A model generated the notes under the pieces. That model worked only from the letters and a program-made list of their open reading frames with translations. It was not told the origin of the DNA and searched no databases. Both the position numbers and the translations under genes were made by a program. Positions 49,670 through 61,899 of a DNA stretch of 64,000 nt are shown one piece after another. Origin of the DNA: Epiperipatus broadwayi (taxonomy: Eukaryota > Onychophora > Udeonychophora > Euonychophora > Peripatidae); the NCBI GenBank assembly GCA_028023455.1, contig JAQFVV010000014.1, positions 1,429,336 to 1,493,335 of the forward strand, given 5' to 3'. The first letter of the stretch is position 1; the number at the start of each line of letters is the position of its first letter.

Positions 49670-52659
49670 ATATATATATATAACAAAAAAACTACAAATA
49701 AACACAGGTATAAATTTTAGTAGATATTTTCTATCTTCCTGGTATTATAATCAGGGATTTTTAAATAGTTCTGGTTTTAAAACAGAATTTTATTACAAAT
49801 TAAACAGTTAAAAAGGTCTAACAAATATTATTTGCAATTCTGATTTTGAATTTAAAAATAAGCATGGTTTATTTTTGAAGTTTTTAAATTAATTCTCTAT
49901 CTAAGTAAAAACATGTAGGCCACACCTTTGTTACAAGTTCAAAGTTACTTTTAAAAGGATTAGTGATCTTTTTAAAAAGATGAGGATTAGACAGAAAAAA
50001 AAATTTTCAATTAAGTTGTTTTTATCACCTCAGATAACTTATAAAAAGTGCTAATAAAAATCTGAATTCAGTCTGGTTTTAGTTATGAGTTTGGCTAATA
50101 TGTTTGACAAGCAATTAGCAGAATAGCTAGCTGCAGATCTATCTGCAAAGGTACCACCATTTAAATTAGATAGAGAGGTAGCTGGCAGAATAATACAGAG
50201 AACTGCCATGAAGATATAATAATTCAAGGAAGCAGCGGTCTACTAATTTACTATGCTGGAATTTTGATTCACAAGAAACCAGGGACACTTCAAATGAATC
50301 AATTAGCCTGTTAATTGTATTCTAGCAGATAGGTTGCTGATCTGAACTCCATCAAGCCTAGGCAGAAGGGAGCTCATGGGTGGCTAACAAATTATATGTC
50401 TCCCGATATTGACAATTACCTGGACTGTTTCCATCAAGAGAAACCATCAGTTGCTGAAATATGATGATGTATATAGATGCAGAGAAACAGATAAACCTAT
50501 ATACAATGATATATAGAATTATATATACTTTGAACTAAACTTTAAATAAGGTTTTTTAATAATTCATTTAAAATGATATTCTAAAAGTGAGATATATAAT
50601 CTATAACAATTTTGTTTAAAATCATTTATTGAAAAAACAAAAAGACATTGGAAATTTATATTTTACATTTTAAAATCCTATATTGTTGAGAGTGACCCAT
50701 GATGATCATAGCTATATACAGAAAAAAATATATAAAGTTTATGTTTTAAAAGAAAAAAAACAGATTAAAAAAATATTTTAGAAAGAAAAAGTTGATAATA
50801 CTTTTTTAAAGTAAAAAAAGGGGGATCTTATAAATTGATATTTTTTTAAAAAAGTCAAAAGGATTGATAGTGTTTATTTTAAAGAAACTAATAAAGAATG
50901 GAACTTACTATAAAATAATGAATGCAATTTATATGATTTCCAAATGGAATTAATTGTGAAAATATTTTTTAATATTATTGTAATAAATTATAATATTAAC
51001 ATCAATGTACATTCCTATGCACACAATATATATGTTAATTTAAGAATTAAATATATATTGTACAATTAATATTATTTTGACAATAATGAAATATGATTTA
51101 GACATCAGTGTGTGCCTTGAATTTAATACGTACCCACATGTATGTTAAATATGTTATTATGTATTTTAAAAATTAATGTCATTTATTATTTTGACAATTT
51201 GAAATTGACGACTAAAATGTTTATTTTGTATCAAATCAAATATGTTCAGAAATTACACATACACACATGTATGTGTGCTTATATAGATCAATGCTTGTCA
51301 AGTATAAAACATATGTAAACAATCATTCTTAAGTATTAAATATCAATTCAAAATATTATTTTTATATTAAGCCTCATGTCTGTGTGCTGTCTGGTTTTAA
51401 ATTAACTTATTGGAACATATATGTGAATCATAATGTAATAACTTGAATGTTGTATAGTAATTTTGTAATTCACAAAAGTGATAATTTTTTATTATATGTT
51501 AAACAAAATCAGAAGGCCTTAATATGTATAGCCATATTCTACAGTTCCTAATACCATTTTTTATTGTTAATAAACTTGTATTTAATTGTTAAAAATTGTG
51601 TTGCATCATCTCTTAGTACCATAACAGTACTTGAGCTTGTGTTCTCTGAGTTGGATTCAAGTAAAATGGCTGATTATATAAATGGGATGTATTTAATGCT
51701 TAAGGGGCATTCCAGTATAACATTGTCCTGGTATGGCACGATGATTATATTCTTCAAAGCCCTTGTGCTACATTTGTTTTAGTTTAGTCTTAGAAATGAA
51801 GTTTATAGTTGGCCAATACATTAATAGTAACTAAGTGGCCAGAACATTGTTAATGATCAGCATGTTTTAATATCCCAGCATTATTATTCTGATTATTATG
51901 TATTCTTATGGATGAGCACTTAGTTGGTGCATCCAAATTGTGTAAATAAATACCCAAACCAGCAAAGGTTCAATAGTTAACCTGGTCTATAATACATCCA
52001 TGTCAAATTTAGTCACCAGACTGACTGTTGATTTATATTTTGTATTGCAAATCCAGTCACAAGTTTAGCTGTTGATTTGTTGTGTTGATGTAGTTTGCTT
52101 GATGGATCATTCATAATGATGAATGGTGATTTCTTTGAGTATTACTTATACATACTTTTACTACTTGATAATGCTGGTTGATGTATAGTTAATCATAGTT
52201 GTTCTGAAGAGTAACTGGATTGACATCCCTGAGTGATCTCTTATAGATTGCTCTTGTTCTTGTATATATAAAATTTCTTATATATTTTGGATATTAACAT
52301 TACTTAATATCTTTTTTAATAGATCTTATTTTACTATTTACTTATATTAAATATTTATTTTTGTAAATTTTAAATTTTGTTTTGTCTGTTTGACTTGATG
52401 ATTAAAATCATCCCAGGTTCCACCCTAAATCTTCTCCATCCTGTTACAATATATATACTTTATTATAAAGCCAATTTCATTTACAAAGTAATACTAAAAA
52501 AATGTTCTGCTCAAATTAATTTCATATTTATAATTAAAAGCAGTTTTACATTGAGACAATTTATTATAATACAATTTAAAATTTTAATTCATAATATTGT
52601 ACATATATGAAACAATCTGTCAAATGATTTTAAAATCTTTGTATATAAATTGAATGTGC

Positions 52660-52692
<33 letters not shown>

Positions 52693-52865
52693 CAAATATA
52701 ACTTTTATGAAAAACGTAATTTTTTTATTATAAATATTACTAATTTGAAAATTATTTTTACAAAGAGGAGTAAATTACCTACAAAATGGTATATCATATC
52801 CATATATAATGTATAACTATTTTTCTATTACCTCAAATAAAACAAATTAATTTTTAATTACAAAT
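49670..52865. other. 3.2 kb of AT-rich DNA without recognised genes
   Basis: At 50090-50450 base composition rises and a few short frames appear, such as LADLSAKVPPFKLDREVAGR near 50120, perhaps an old retroelement or exon fragment that I cannot place. (TA)n(TG)n at 52660-52692. Confidence 0.4.
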
Positions 52866-52873
52866 GCTTATGG

Positions 52874-53273
52874 CAGGGGTCCCCAACCCTATGCCCGCAG
52901 GCACCATGGTGCCCACAGACCATTTTATGTATGCCCACCGCTATCCAAACATGATAAAAAATGGTTTATCTGATACAAATAATTTTAATTTTTAAAATTT
53001 CTTATAAATTATTGTATTATATTGTAATCAAATTGTAGGGCATACTATACTTTTACAGTGTAAAAATATAAACATTAATTATATCTTGAAATTTTATTTT
53101 TGAAATAAATATTTTTTTGTACATTATGTGTATTATTAACAATATCCAACTATAAATTTACGTTGAAAAAAATAAATGGTGCCCGCTACCTGGATTAAAA
53201 AAATAAATGGGGCCCGCCATCTGGCCAGTATTATAGAATGTGCTCTAAAGTGCAAAAAGGTTGGGGACCCCTG
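52874..53273 (+). mobile_element. hAT-type MITE, 400 bp
   Basis: Perfect 15-base inverted ends: CAGGGGTCCCCAACC at 52874-52888 and its complement at 53259-53273. An exact 8-base target duplication, GCTTATGG, lies at 52866-52873 and 53274-53281. An 8-base duplication and CAGGGG-type ends are diagnostic of the hAT superfamily. The interior is AT-rich with two near-repeats around GGTGCCCGCTACCTGG and GGGCCCGCCATCTGG at 53179-53225. No transposase; it would have depended on one in trans. Intact ends suggest it is among the younger insertions here. Confidence 0.93.
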
Positions 53274-53318
53274 GCTTATGGTCTAAAACCAGCAATGTTA
53301 TTATTAAAAAAGAAAAGA

Positions 53319-53748
53319 AAGGAATCTCATTTTTAACAATAAAGTTGGAATCATGCCTTTATGAATGGTGAATATATTTATATAGACACAAAGGATTGCA
53401 ACTTGACCACAGAGATTGAAATTATTGATACAAAGCAGTTTAAATAAACCTCTTTAAATAGGTAAATAACACCTATTCTGAATGCAGAATAATAAATAGT
53501 CAATTATAACATTACAGACTGCAATTATAATTTTCAAATTGTACGGAAAGTATTAAGTGCAATAATGCTCAAAGCTAAATGGGTTATAAATAATTATTAA
53601 AATCCAGTCTCTACATGTAGACAATCCCAATATAAATAAGAATCAACAATTTCAAACTGTTGTCAAAGCAACCTCCTTTTTCACAATAAAGGTGGAATCA
53701 TATCTTTATTAATGATCTAATATATTTATATAGACACTATACTGCATG
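53319..53748 (+). repeat. Pair of direct repeats about 347 bases apart
   Basis: CAATAAAGTTGGAATCATG with AATATATTTATATAGACAC at about 53337-53391 recurs as CAATAAAGGTGGAATCATA with the same tail near 53684-53738. About 65 bases are shared. Between them is AT-rich sequence. Possibly a tandem duplication or the ends of an old element. Confidence 0.6.
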
Positions 53749-54132
53749 TGTTTTGATTTCAAAATGAAAATATTTTTTATTATTTTTATTTACTTTTTTA
53801 AAATTTCTTTCTGAGTATTAAGTAATTAAATCGTGAAAATGATTGATTATAAAATCCAATTATTGATTTTCAATATCTTTTAATAAAAAATATTGAATTT
53901 TTTTTTTTTCATTTAAACTTTTCTTGTAAGTTATAGCATATACAGATTATCAATAAAGTAAGTTTTTTTTTTAAATATATATGTAACATTAAGCGCATGA
54001 ACGGATTAAAGTAGAATTATTAAATTTTCATGTAAAATAATAATGAAGATGATGATGAGAACAGTAATATTAATAATTGATTAACATATATATCTCACAC
54101 AAAGTCATTGTGCATATTATAATTTCAGTTAT

Positions 54133-54252
54133 ATGATTTATGCTGAATACATAATTATTTAAAATAGTTCTTTATTAGCGAAATAAATAATATGTGATTT
54201 ATGCTAAATACATAAATATTTAAAATAGTTGTTTGTTAGCAAAGTAAATAAA
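54133..54252 (+). repeat. Tandem duplication, period 61
   Basis: GATTTATGCTGAATACATAA at 54135 recurs as GATTTATGCTAAATACATAA at 54196, each followed by ATATTTAAAATAGTT-like sequence and a TTAGC(A/G)AA(A/G)TAAATA tail. Confidence 0.75.
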
Positions 54253-54684
54253 TAAATATCAACTTTTGAATTTATACATTAAAATTGAGGCTAGACAAAT
54301 AATCAAGATTAAATTATTAATATATATTACAAACAAAGTATTTTCAGTTACATTATATATCTTTTAAATGTATGCAAATATTAATAAAGAATGAATAGTT
54401 TATTATAATTTGTTTATCATGCTTAAGTTTTATAGTAGAATTAAAAATTAATTAGTATGTGAAATATTTCTGCTGTTCATAACTAGTCTTATAGATTATG
54501 CCCTTTTATATATAATAAAATTTTTAAATGCATGTCTTCTAGAATACCACAGCTTAATGATTATGTTAGCGAATCTCACATTATAGTCTCCACCAGTATT
54601 ATTTAATGAGTTTAAACTTCCAGATGTGAAGTTTTTTGTTATTTTCCCCTAATTATTTTGAAGAATTTATGACCTGAAAAACTT

Positions 54685-54688
<4 letters not shown>

Positions 54689-54729
<41 letters not shown>

Positions 54730-54734
54730 AGGTT

Positions 54735-54774
<40 letters not shown>

Positions 54775-54872
54775 AACCTTACCAAATGGCTGACACTGGA
54801 AACTCTAGCTAAACTCTAAGGTACTATTCCTTAAAACTCTGGCTAAACTTTAAAGTACTATTCCTTAATTCT
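54689..54872. repeat. (TA)n palindrome with GTAAGGTTACA ends, then a 34-base tandem duplication
   Basis: (TA)n runs at 54689-54726 and 54740-54771 are separated by GTAAGGTTACA; the right run ends in TTGTAACCTTAC. A hairpin of more than 40 bp is possible. At 54801 and 54835 the unit AACTCTAGCTAAACTCTAAG recurs as AACTCTGGCTAAACTTTAAA, each followed by GTACTATTCCTTAA. Confidence 0.75.
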
Positions 54873-54874
54873 CA

Positions 54875-55455
54875 ATCGAGATGTTTAAACAACAAAACTA
54901 ATTACAGGCAATATTTTAACTAGCTCAGAAAACATCTCTAAAATACTACATCTAAGAAAATTGACATTTAAAATACTTTATTTAATAAATTAATCAAGTC
55001 AAAACCCAGATTACATAATAAGTAACTAAGATTCAAATCAAATACCCAGCTCTTTTATCATTACAATAATTTAAATATGATTAGTTCATTATTTACTAAT
55101 AAAAATATTTCGATTAAAATACTAATAAATACTACCAGACTCAAGACAAAACATTTAGCAAGGTACACAGTTGTTTTAATATTAAGAATATACCCCCAAA
55201 AGATGCACTCTCAATGGTATAAGAATAGAACCTCTACCTAATTTATAAAACTAACTGTAATATTCCCGTGACTCACATCACAAATAAAATAAATTCTAAT
55301 TAAACAATTATAAAAACCATAAATCACCAAAATAAGTACTATTCCTTTATAAAACATACAATATCAAATCTAACACCAAATAGAATTCCTACACATTATC
55401 ACTTGAAATGTATCATTATCTCAGGTTCATCTTTTACTAATTAAATATAAATTAA
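54875..55455. other. AT-rich non-coding stretch
   Basis: No repeats or frames of note before the reversed CACCT element. Confidence 0.45.
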
Positions 55456-55457
55456 TA

Positions 55458-56524
55458 CACCTCGGTCTTGTTTTACTCGATAGATAGGTTCCTCAGAAAA
55501 CATGTGCAAATGAAATCGTGCAAAAATAGACGTAACTTACATTGAAAAAGGGGCGATGCGGTCTGTGATTTTTCAAAATTTGCGTAAAAGCGAAGCACCA
55601 ATCTAAAATTACTTTAAAATTTGCGCAAAAAAAATATAAGGAAATAAAATATGACTAATAAAAATTTTCAAATTTGGAAAAAATTGATACAAGACAAACT
55701 TTTTTTAACTATAATATTTAATTTTATTCAAAATAATATATTTTTATGCATAATTTACAGTACAGTAATTTATATTTTTTTATACACGTTTTAATTATTA
55801 TCGCTATTTGCCGAAATACATGTTCATTTAAAATCAGATTCTCACAAGAGGAAATACAACTAGTGCCAAATTCACTCTCACCTTGGGTTAATGGTTTTCT
55901 GTTGACAACAGAATCAGTAATTAATCTGTGAGACGATGATTTTATTAATTGTTTATGAACTTAGACTTATGATAATAAAAAGACATTTATTCACCACTGC
56001 TGGGAAAAATTTAATTAAAACTAACAACTAAAAATGAAATTCTTATTTTTGTCTTTAATTTTTTAATTTTCAATTCCATTTAAAAATCAAATTTTGTTTC
56101 ATTGCTATTACTCACCTTTTAAAAATAAACTTGCTGGACACTAAATGATTAATAATTGATTACGTTCTTTTTAAAAAGCAAAAACAGAATGTGATTTAAA
56201 ATGCAAAATTAACATGCACAATGTTTGAACAAATTTGCATTATAATCTTGTAAAATTTAATGTGTGTATACATAAAATGTGGAAATCATGATTTTAATTT
56301 CATTATTGCATAAAATCTTACTATTATAAAGCACTGAAAATATTGAAATTACTAGGATGAAAGTCTAATTCCAATAATGTGCTATTACTTTCAATATAAC
56401 ATAAGTGCGTGAAATTTATTATTTAAAGTAATAGTGCATTATCGGAGTTCGACTTTCGGTGAAACATGAATCGCGTAACTTCAAAATCGTCTTAAATAAG
56501 TCCGCGTAAAAAGAGACCCAGGTG
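55458..56524 (-). mobile_element. 1.07-kb non-autonomous DNA element with CACCT termini, copy 2
   Basis: Flanked by TA on both sides (55456-55457 and 56525-56526). On the minus strand it starts CACCTGGGTCTC and ends CGGTCTTGTT-like sequence before the left TA, the other terminal repeat being more decayed (CACCTCGGTC). It aligns end to end with copy 1 at 36871-37914 in the opposite orientation. Non-coding: the open frame at 55746-55931 is not conserved as protein in copy 1. Confidence 0.82.
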
Positions 56525-56837
56525 TATAGCTATATATAATGAGGGATTTTACATATACTCAACTATACTTCAAAAATAACAATAAATAAAGTAAAATATT
56601 TCAAGTCTTTTAATATAACATCTTTAGTAAATTTCTGCCCATCAATAAACACAATTAAAATTATAAACTCTTATAAATATAATATTTAATATCTTTAATG
56701 TTCCAAATATTTTCATATCACATTATGCTATAAAATCCTTATTATACTCTTATGTAGCATTTACAGAAATATCACATTCTCAATATAATTGTGGTATATA
56801 GTTTATAAATTGGCATTATATAACTTTCATGTTTATC

Positions 56838-56881
<44 letters not shown>

Positions 56882-56912
56882 CAGTAGCAGTAGCAGTAGC
56901 AGCTGCAGCAGC

Positions 56913-56944
<32 letters not shown>
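56838..56944. repeat. Trinucleotide array (TAG)n(CAG)n(TAA)n
   Basis: About 40 bases of (AGT)n, then (AGC AGT)n and (GCA)n, then about 35 bases of (AAT)n. It lies just upstream of the truncated RTE copy. Confidence 0.95.
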
Positions 56945-56945
<1 letters not shown>

Positions 56946-56995
56946 CGTTGTCACCATCATCAATCAATTCAATTTATTTTATGAAATAAAACAAA

Positions 56996-58079
56996 GGATT
57001 TGTAGATTATGAAAAGGCATTTGATTCTATAAACATTTCTTCAGTGATTAAAGCATTAGATCATCAAGGTATAGATCCCGGATATTGTCATATTTTAAAG
57101 AATATTTATAAAAATGCAATAGCAACAATTAGATTACATAATGACACTGGGAAAGTCAACATTGAGAAAGGTGTAAGACAAGGTGACTCCATATCTCCTA
57201 AACTTTTTACAGCAGTGCTGCATGAAGTATTTTGTGGATTAAAATGGGAAACTAAAGGAGTGAAAGTAAATGGTGATTATTTAAGTCATTTAGATTTCAC
57301 AGATGATGTAGTTGTTTTTGCAAATAATGCTTCAGATCTGCAGGAAATGTTGCAGGAATTATCAGATGAAAGTAGGAAAGTAGGATTAAAGATAAATGTT
57401 AAAAAGACTAAAGTAATGTTTAATCGATTTGCTCAAAATATGAAAATAAAGATTGATTGTGATGAATTAGAAGAAGTTAACAGTAACAAATACCTTGGTC
57501 AGATTATTAATACAGATGGAAACATAATGGAGGAAATTAATCATAGAATTAAACTTGGTTGGAGTGCTTTTGGTAGAAATAACTTGATACTAAAAGGAAA
57601 TATGCCTATGTGTTTGAAAAGGAAGGTGTTGAACAAATGTGTTTTACTAGTTCTTACTTATGGATCTGAGACTTGGACACTTAATAGAAGAGCAATTCAG
57701 AGACTTCAGACCACTCAAAGAAGTATGGAGAGATGTATGTTGGGAGTAACAAGAAGAGATCGTAAACGCAATGTATGGGTAAGAGAACAAACAGGTGTTA
57801 CTGACCTCATTGAAAAAATTAAAAGATTGAAGTGGAGTTGGGCTGGACATATTGTTAGAAGAGATGATAATAGATGAATAATTGAAATTTTAAACTGGAT
57901 TCCAAGAGATTGTAAAAGACCCAGAAAGAGACCACATGTGGTATGGATGGATGAAATAAGAAAGTGTGCAGGGGTGATGTGGAGAAGAGAAGCTAAAGAT
58001 CGGAGAAGATGGATTAAACTTGGAGAGACCTTCATCCTGCAGTGGATTGATAATGGTTGATAATGATGATGATGATGAC
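56996..58079 (+). pseudogene. 5'-truncated RTE-type retrotransposon, plus strand
   Basis: Begins inside the RT at GFVDYEKAFDSI and runs through VRQGDSISPKLF, HLDFTDDVVVFANNAS, KVGLKINVKKTK, LTYGSETWT and RSMERCMLGVTRRD, then to RKRPHV and WMDEIRKC, ending at TGA near 58060 and a (TGA)n-type tail at 58056-58079. It is open from 57044 to 57877; the first break is a TGA in place of an expected Trp codon near 57875. Motif C reads FTDD, whereas the copy at 39.6-42.5 kb has FVDD. Both fit one base change from an FADD ancestor (GCA to ACA or GTA), so each was probably damaged separately. 5' truncation is usual for target-primed reverse transcription. Confidence 0.93.
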
Positions 58080-58238
58080 ATAACAATTATTTAAAAACTC
58101 CAAACAAGAAAAATCTTGTGTGCAGAATTTACATGTAAAAGTAACAAATTAAATAAAAATATAACCAAAAACTCAAAATAGAAAAGAACAGTTTAGAAAA
58201 CAATAAAATTAATTAAATAAATAAAATGAATGCCAAAA

Positions 58239-58895
58239 TTAATACATACTATACCCCCATTGACATAAATATTTTTTGAAAGATACATAAGAAATATTAT
58301 TCAGATCAATTGAACACTCATATAAATTTATTAAATAATTTTGACCCAGAATAAACATATTGTCTTCTACTAGATATTCCTTAAAAAAAATTGGTAAAGG
58401 TAATTGAAATTTATTAGAAAGACAAGTATTTAGAACATAAACTTTAGAAATCATAAAAAGTTTATCACAAAAAATATCAAAAATAACTCTATATTGATAT
58501 AAGTGATTTACATCAAATAAACCAAACAATATAAATATCTCGAACAGAAGAGGAATGAGGTCTACCAAAGATAATGTGCAAAGTATAATTTTGTAAAACA
58601 CACAAAGAAGATAAAATATATGGAGAAGCATTACTCCAAATAATGATATTATAAGATAAAATACTCTTATAACAAGCAATGTAAATAAAAATGAGAGCTG
58701 TCCCAGGAAGAAATTTAACTAAATAATAAAACATATAGTTTAAATTATATAACCGTTGACCAAGATAGGTAATATGATTTGTCCAGGATAATATGGAGTT
58801 AATATATATTCCCAAATAACAATAATTATCTACCAAAGGAATATTCTCACAAATACATATTGTAATGGTAAGAATTGTCCCTCCACATAACAAAA
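58239..58895 (-). pseudogene. C-terminus of a different non-LTR reverse transcriptase
   Basis: Minus strand from 58893: CENIPLVDNYCYLGIYINS, then LSWTNHITYLGQRL, FLPGTALIFIYIACYKSILS, YNIIIWSNASPYI, LCVLQNYTLHIIFGRPH. After one frameshift near 58520 come LFGLFDVNHLYQYRVIF and an ending at 58239. This is the RT thumb/C-terminal pattern (YLG, LSW-X2-H, SxLxYxxxxW, Q-X4-RxI) of Jockey/CR1/R1-like LINEs, unlike the RTE copies. The upstream RT core is absent, with sequence above 58900 unrelated. Whether it belongs to the same family as the 8.3-10.2 kb element or the ORF1 at 62-64 kb cannot be decided here. Confidence 0.75.
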
Positions 58896-58899
58896 TCTA

Positions 58900-60862
58900 G
58901 AACACGGAAAATATACTAAAGCTGATCGAATCCAGATGCTGGAATCCAGAATCCCACCAACATTCAATCCTTTCACCTCTGCTCAATGATCTAATACCCT
59001 ATGGATGACACTTCTAAACTTTCACAGACATTCATTTTAACCTCGGTCTGGCAGTCACTCGGGGTAAAACAGAAAACAGGTAAATTAATTAATTTAACAC
59101 TGATTTGGTCAGATATACACACATATGACTAATTGATTAATTAATATATCAACTGTTGACCATGAAATTTAAAAGAATGATCTACATATAGATATAATGA
59201 TGTCTGTGCAAATAAATCTACAGTTGGATAAAATGAACTTACGGACAATAAAATATGAAAACGAGTTATAATTTTAAATATTATTAATTTAATAAAACAA
59301 TAACAAATAGTAAGATCAAAATATAGACAATTATATAATGAGAATGTGAAAGATTACGCTCACAGGTGTTTATGTTATCTAATTTTAAGGGTTTAATAAA
59401 ATGCAGTACGGTTTTGAAGTTTATGCCTATGGTAATATGCCAAATTTCTAGCTCTTGTGTAGTTTTCTAGATCATATAGAACTTAATAGCCACAGTTATA
59501 TAACTAACTTAATGGCACTCTTCTAACTTATTGGTGCTCTTATGGCGTCTATCTATATCAAGTTAATTCGAGCACATAATTAGGCTCAGAGATACGCAGG
59601 TTAGTGTGTTAACCTAGATTAGGGTATACACTGATGTTAGATAAGGATTTAATATAAAAGGAGAGAAGACTGGTTTATGATAGGTCTACCTATATACTCT
59701 ATGGCACATATTAAAATATTAATAAAGCTAGAAGTTGCGAATGGGTCATTATTCACGGGCTTCAGCCTCCAAAGACTGGGTTGCCCTACAACCGCTCAAC
59801 TTGCTATGAATAGGAACATTAGTAGTTCAGGGAATCAGATAAGCATTAATTATTTATAATCTAGGTCCTTGTGCCCTAGTTCTAAAAGTGTGTGCTTTGC
59901 GTGAACTAAGTTGATAAGTGTGACCTTCGCCAGCAATTCATCAAGAATCATGCAGCAAGCAGATAATTGTACATTGCGTACTTAGTAAGGACACATCCGC
60001 AACTTATGCACATATATATCATGCAAATACTTAAAATTATATTATTGTGCCTTAAAAATAGATAGTGTCTATTTGCATATCTATACAACCCATTTCTCAA
60101 ATTTAGTATTTCAAATATACTATTTAGGGACTAAATTAATTAGTAACCTAGTTTAAAATTATCACCTGCATCTCAACATATATAAATCTAAGGAGGAGGA
60201 AGCATATTTGCAGGGTAATTACGAATAAAACATTAAAATATGCTTTGAGAATATTTCTGTGGCTAGTTCCTATGATCGTATGAGTTACATATATAAATAA
60301 TTATAATTTATAACTAGAATTAAGCAAACTACAATTTTAACTAGAGAATGACTGATTATTAGAATATTAATACCCAAAATTAATCAGTAAAATAATATCT
60401 CGAAACAGTGAGTCAAAAATTAATAATTCAATTATTTATTATATTTATTATACTGAAGATATGAAATTATCGTCACAGATGGATAAGCTAAAATTATACT
60501 TATAAATAAATACTCGTGGTTTCAAGTTATTTGGCATATCAAATACATATAATATCAAAATGATAAAATTATAGAATAAATTCGATAGATTAGAAATAGG
60601 CATAAAAGACGGCAGAAAATTATACATTTAGTTTAAAATATTATTAAAGTTTTACATTTTAACAGAGAATTCAATGTCACAAGTTTTACATTCAGACAAG
60701 ATTTAAACATTAGCATTTAACAGTTTTCTTTGCAGATTTTAGGAAAGGTGTTTGGTAAAGGCAGATTTAATAAATAGCTAGCTTTTAGAAGAAAGAATTG
60801 AAAGTCACTGTTTATGAATAGAGCTCTGAGAGAAAATTTATCAATTTACCAGTCCGTTGTTT
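58900..60862. other. Non-coding stretch, somewhat less AT-rich
   Basis: No family resemblance in any frame. A segment at 59745-59800 (GGGCTTCAGCCTCCAAAGAC and GGGTTGCCCTACAACCGC) stands out by composition and could be an old SINE or other repeat, but no A or B box was convincing. Confidence 0.4.
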
Positions 60863-61000
60863 TCATTGCAGTTTCTGGGCACTTGAAACGATAATAAGTT
60901 GACACTTTTCACGATGATTTAAAGTTAATGGAAGTTTTTCCACTGGCGGATCAAAGTCTTTTCCATTCACTGCAAGGAAGAGGCGGTGAGCAATTGCCTG
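60863..61000 (-). CDS. Orphan exon-like coding stretch on the minus strand
   Basis: From about 60997 down, after GAGCAG (a possible splice acceptor), a frame of about 45 codons runs to TGA at 60863-60865. It includes AIAHRLFLAVNGKDFDPPVE and LNHREKCQLIIVSSA, near the C-terminus. Codons are mixed and the segment is markedly less AT-rich than its surroundings. The frame is closed by TAA a few codons above 61010, so it depends on splicing or is a fragment. The polypyrimidine tract upstream is poor. I do not recognise the protein. It may be the last exon of a host gene transcribed leftward, with upstream exons beyond or within the window, or the relic of one. Confidence 0.4.
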   Translation of the reverse strand, partial: QAIAHRLFLAVNGKDFDPPVEKLPLTLNHREKCQLIIVSSAQKLQ

Positions 61001-61489
61001 CTCTACTCCATCATTTTAAATGTGAAATGAATGTGGGTCCTGTTTACAATTCACTTATTATATATATGATGGATCTTTGGCAAAAAAACTTTTAAGTATT
61101 TATATTTTTCTAACTCTGGCCACCTGTTTATTTTTACAAGCTTGTCCGCATATATTTATTTTAGAAAAATATATTTAATAGCTACAACTAGTAGAAAAAC
61201 CCATTTATTTATTTTAGAAAAACAATTTTAATTATGACAACTAATTTAGATTTTGTTTTTCTGCTTGTTTCCTCCTGTTTATAGTGACAACACTATAAAA
61301 TTCTGAGAATTTTGTTATTAACATTTTAGATTTATAAAATCAAGTTCACGTTATTTTAGGACCTATTGCATGACCTAATTCGAAAATTGTTTACAAAATT
61401 TAAGTCATTTTGGAAATAATTAGTAGAAAACTACTTTTTTTTACCATACATGCAGAATAACAAAGGAAATGGCTTATTTACATATGTGA

Positions 61490-61682
61490 TTTCAATAACA
61501 TAATAAAATTGGCTAAATAATTTAAACTAAAATATTTCTTAAGCTAGAAATATTTATAAAATGGATACATATCTGTAATATATACCAATAACATAACAAT
61601 AAAATTAACTAAATAATTTAAACTAAAATATTTTTTAAACTATAAATATTTATAAAATGGATACATATCTGTAATATATACG
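61490..61682 (+). repeat. Tandem duplication, period about 96
   Basis: AAATAATTTAAACTAAAATA at 61515 recurs at 61611, each followed by AATATTTATAAAATGGATAC and ATATCTGTAATATATAC. The copies differ at a few bases. Confidence 0.8.
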
Positions 61683-61729
61683 TATACTATTAAATTACAG
61701 ACTTACCGTTCGCATATATATATATATAT

Positions 61730-61895
61730 ATACGTGATTTTGCATATATAGTAATTTAAGGTAGTAGTAGTAGCAGTAGCAGCAACAGAAGCATAGCAGC
61801 AGCAATTCCTCTAGTTAGTGTTATTTTATTTTTTCATACAAGACTTTGCTAGCTGCTGTTAACTTTTAATGTAAGAAAATCACCTCATAATTCAT
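61730..61895. other. Leader-like region before ORF1 remnant with a trinucleotide run
   Basis: (TA)n at 61713-61731 and a short (GTA)(GCA) run at 61762-61806. Could be the 5' UTR of the retroelement that follows. Confidence 0.3.
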
Positions 61896-61899
61896 TCTA

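Noticed and set aside
56772-56963. Minus-strand frame rich in Ile, Ala and Thr
   Set aside because: Translation of the trinucleotide array.
57647-58086. Minus-strand open frames rich in Ser, His and Leu overlapping the plus-strand RTE copy
   Set aside because: They are antisense shadows of a clear RT frame.
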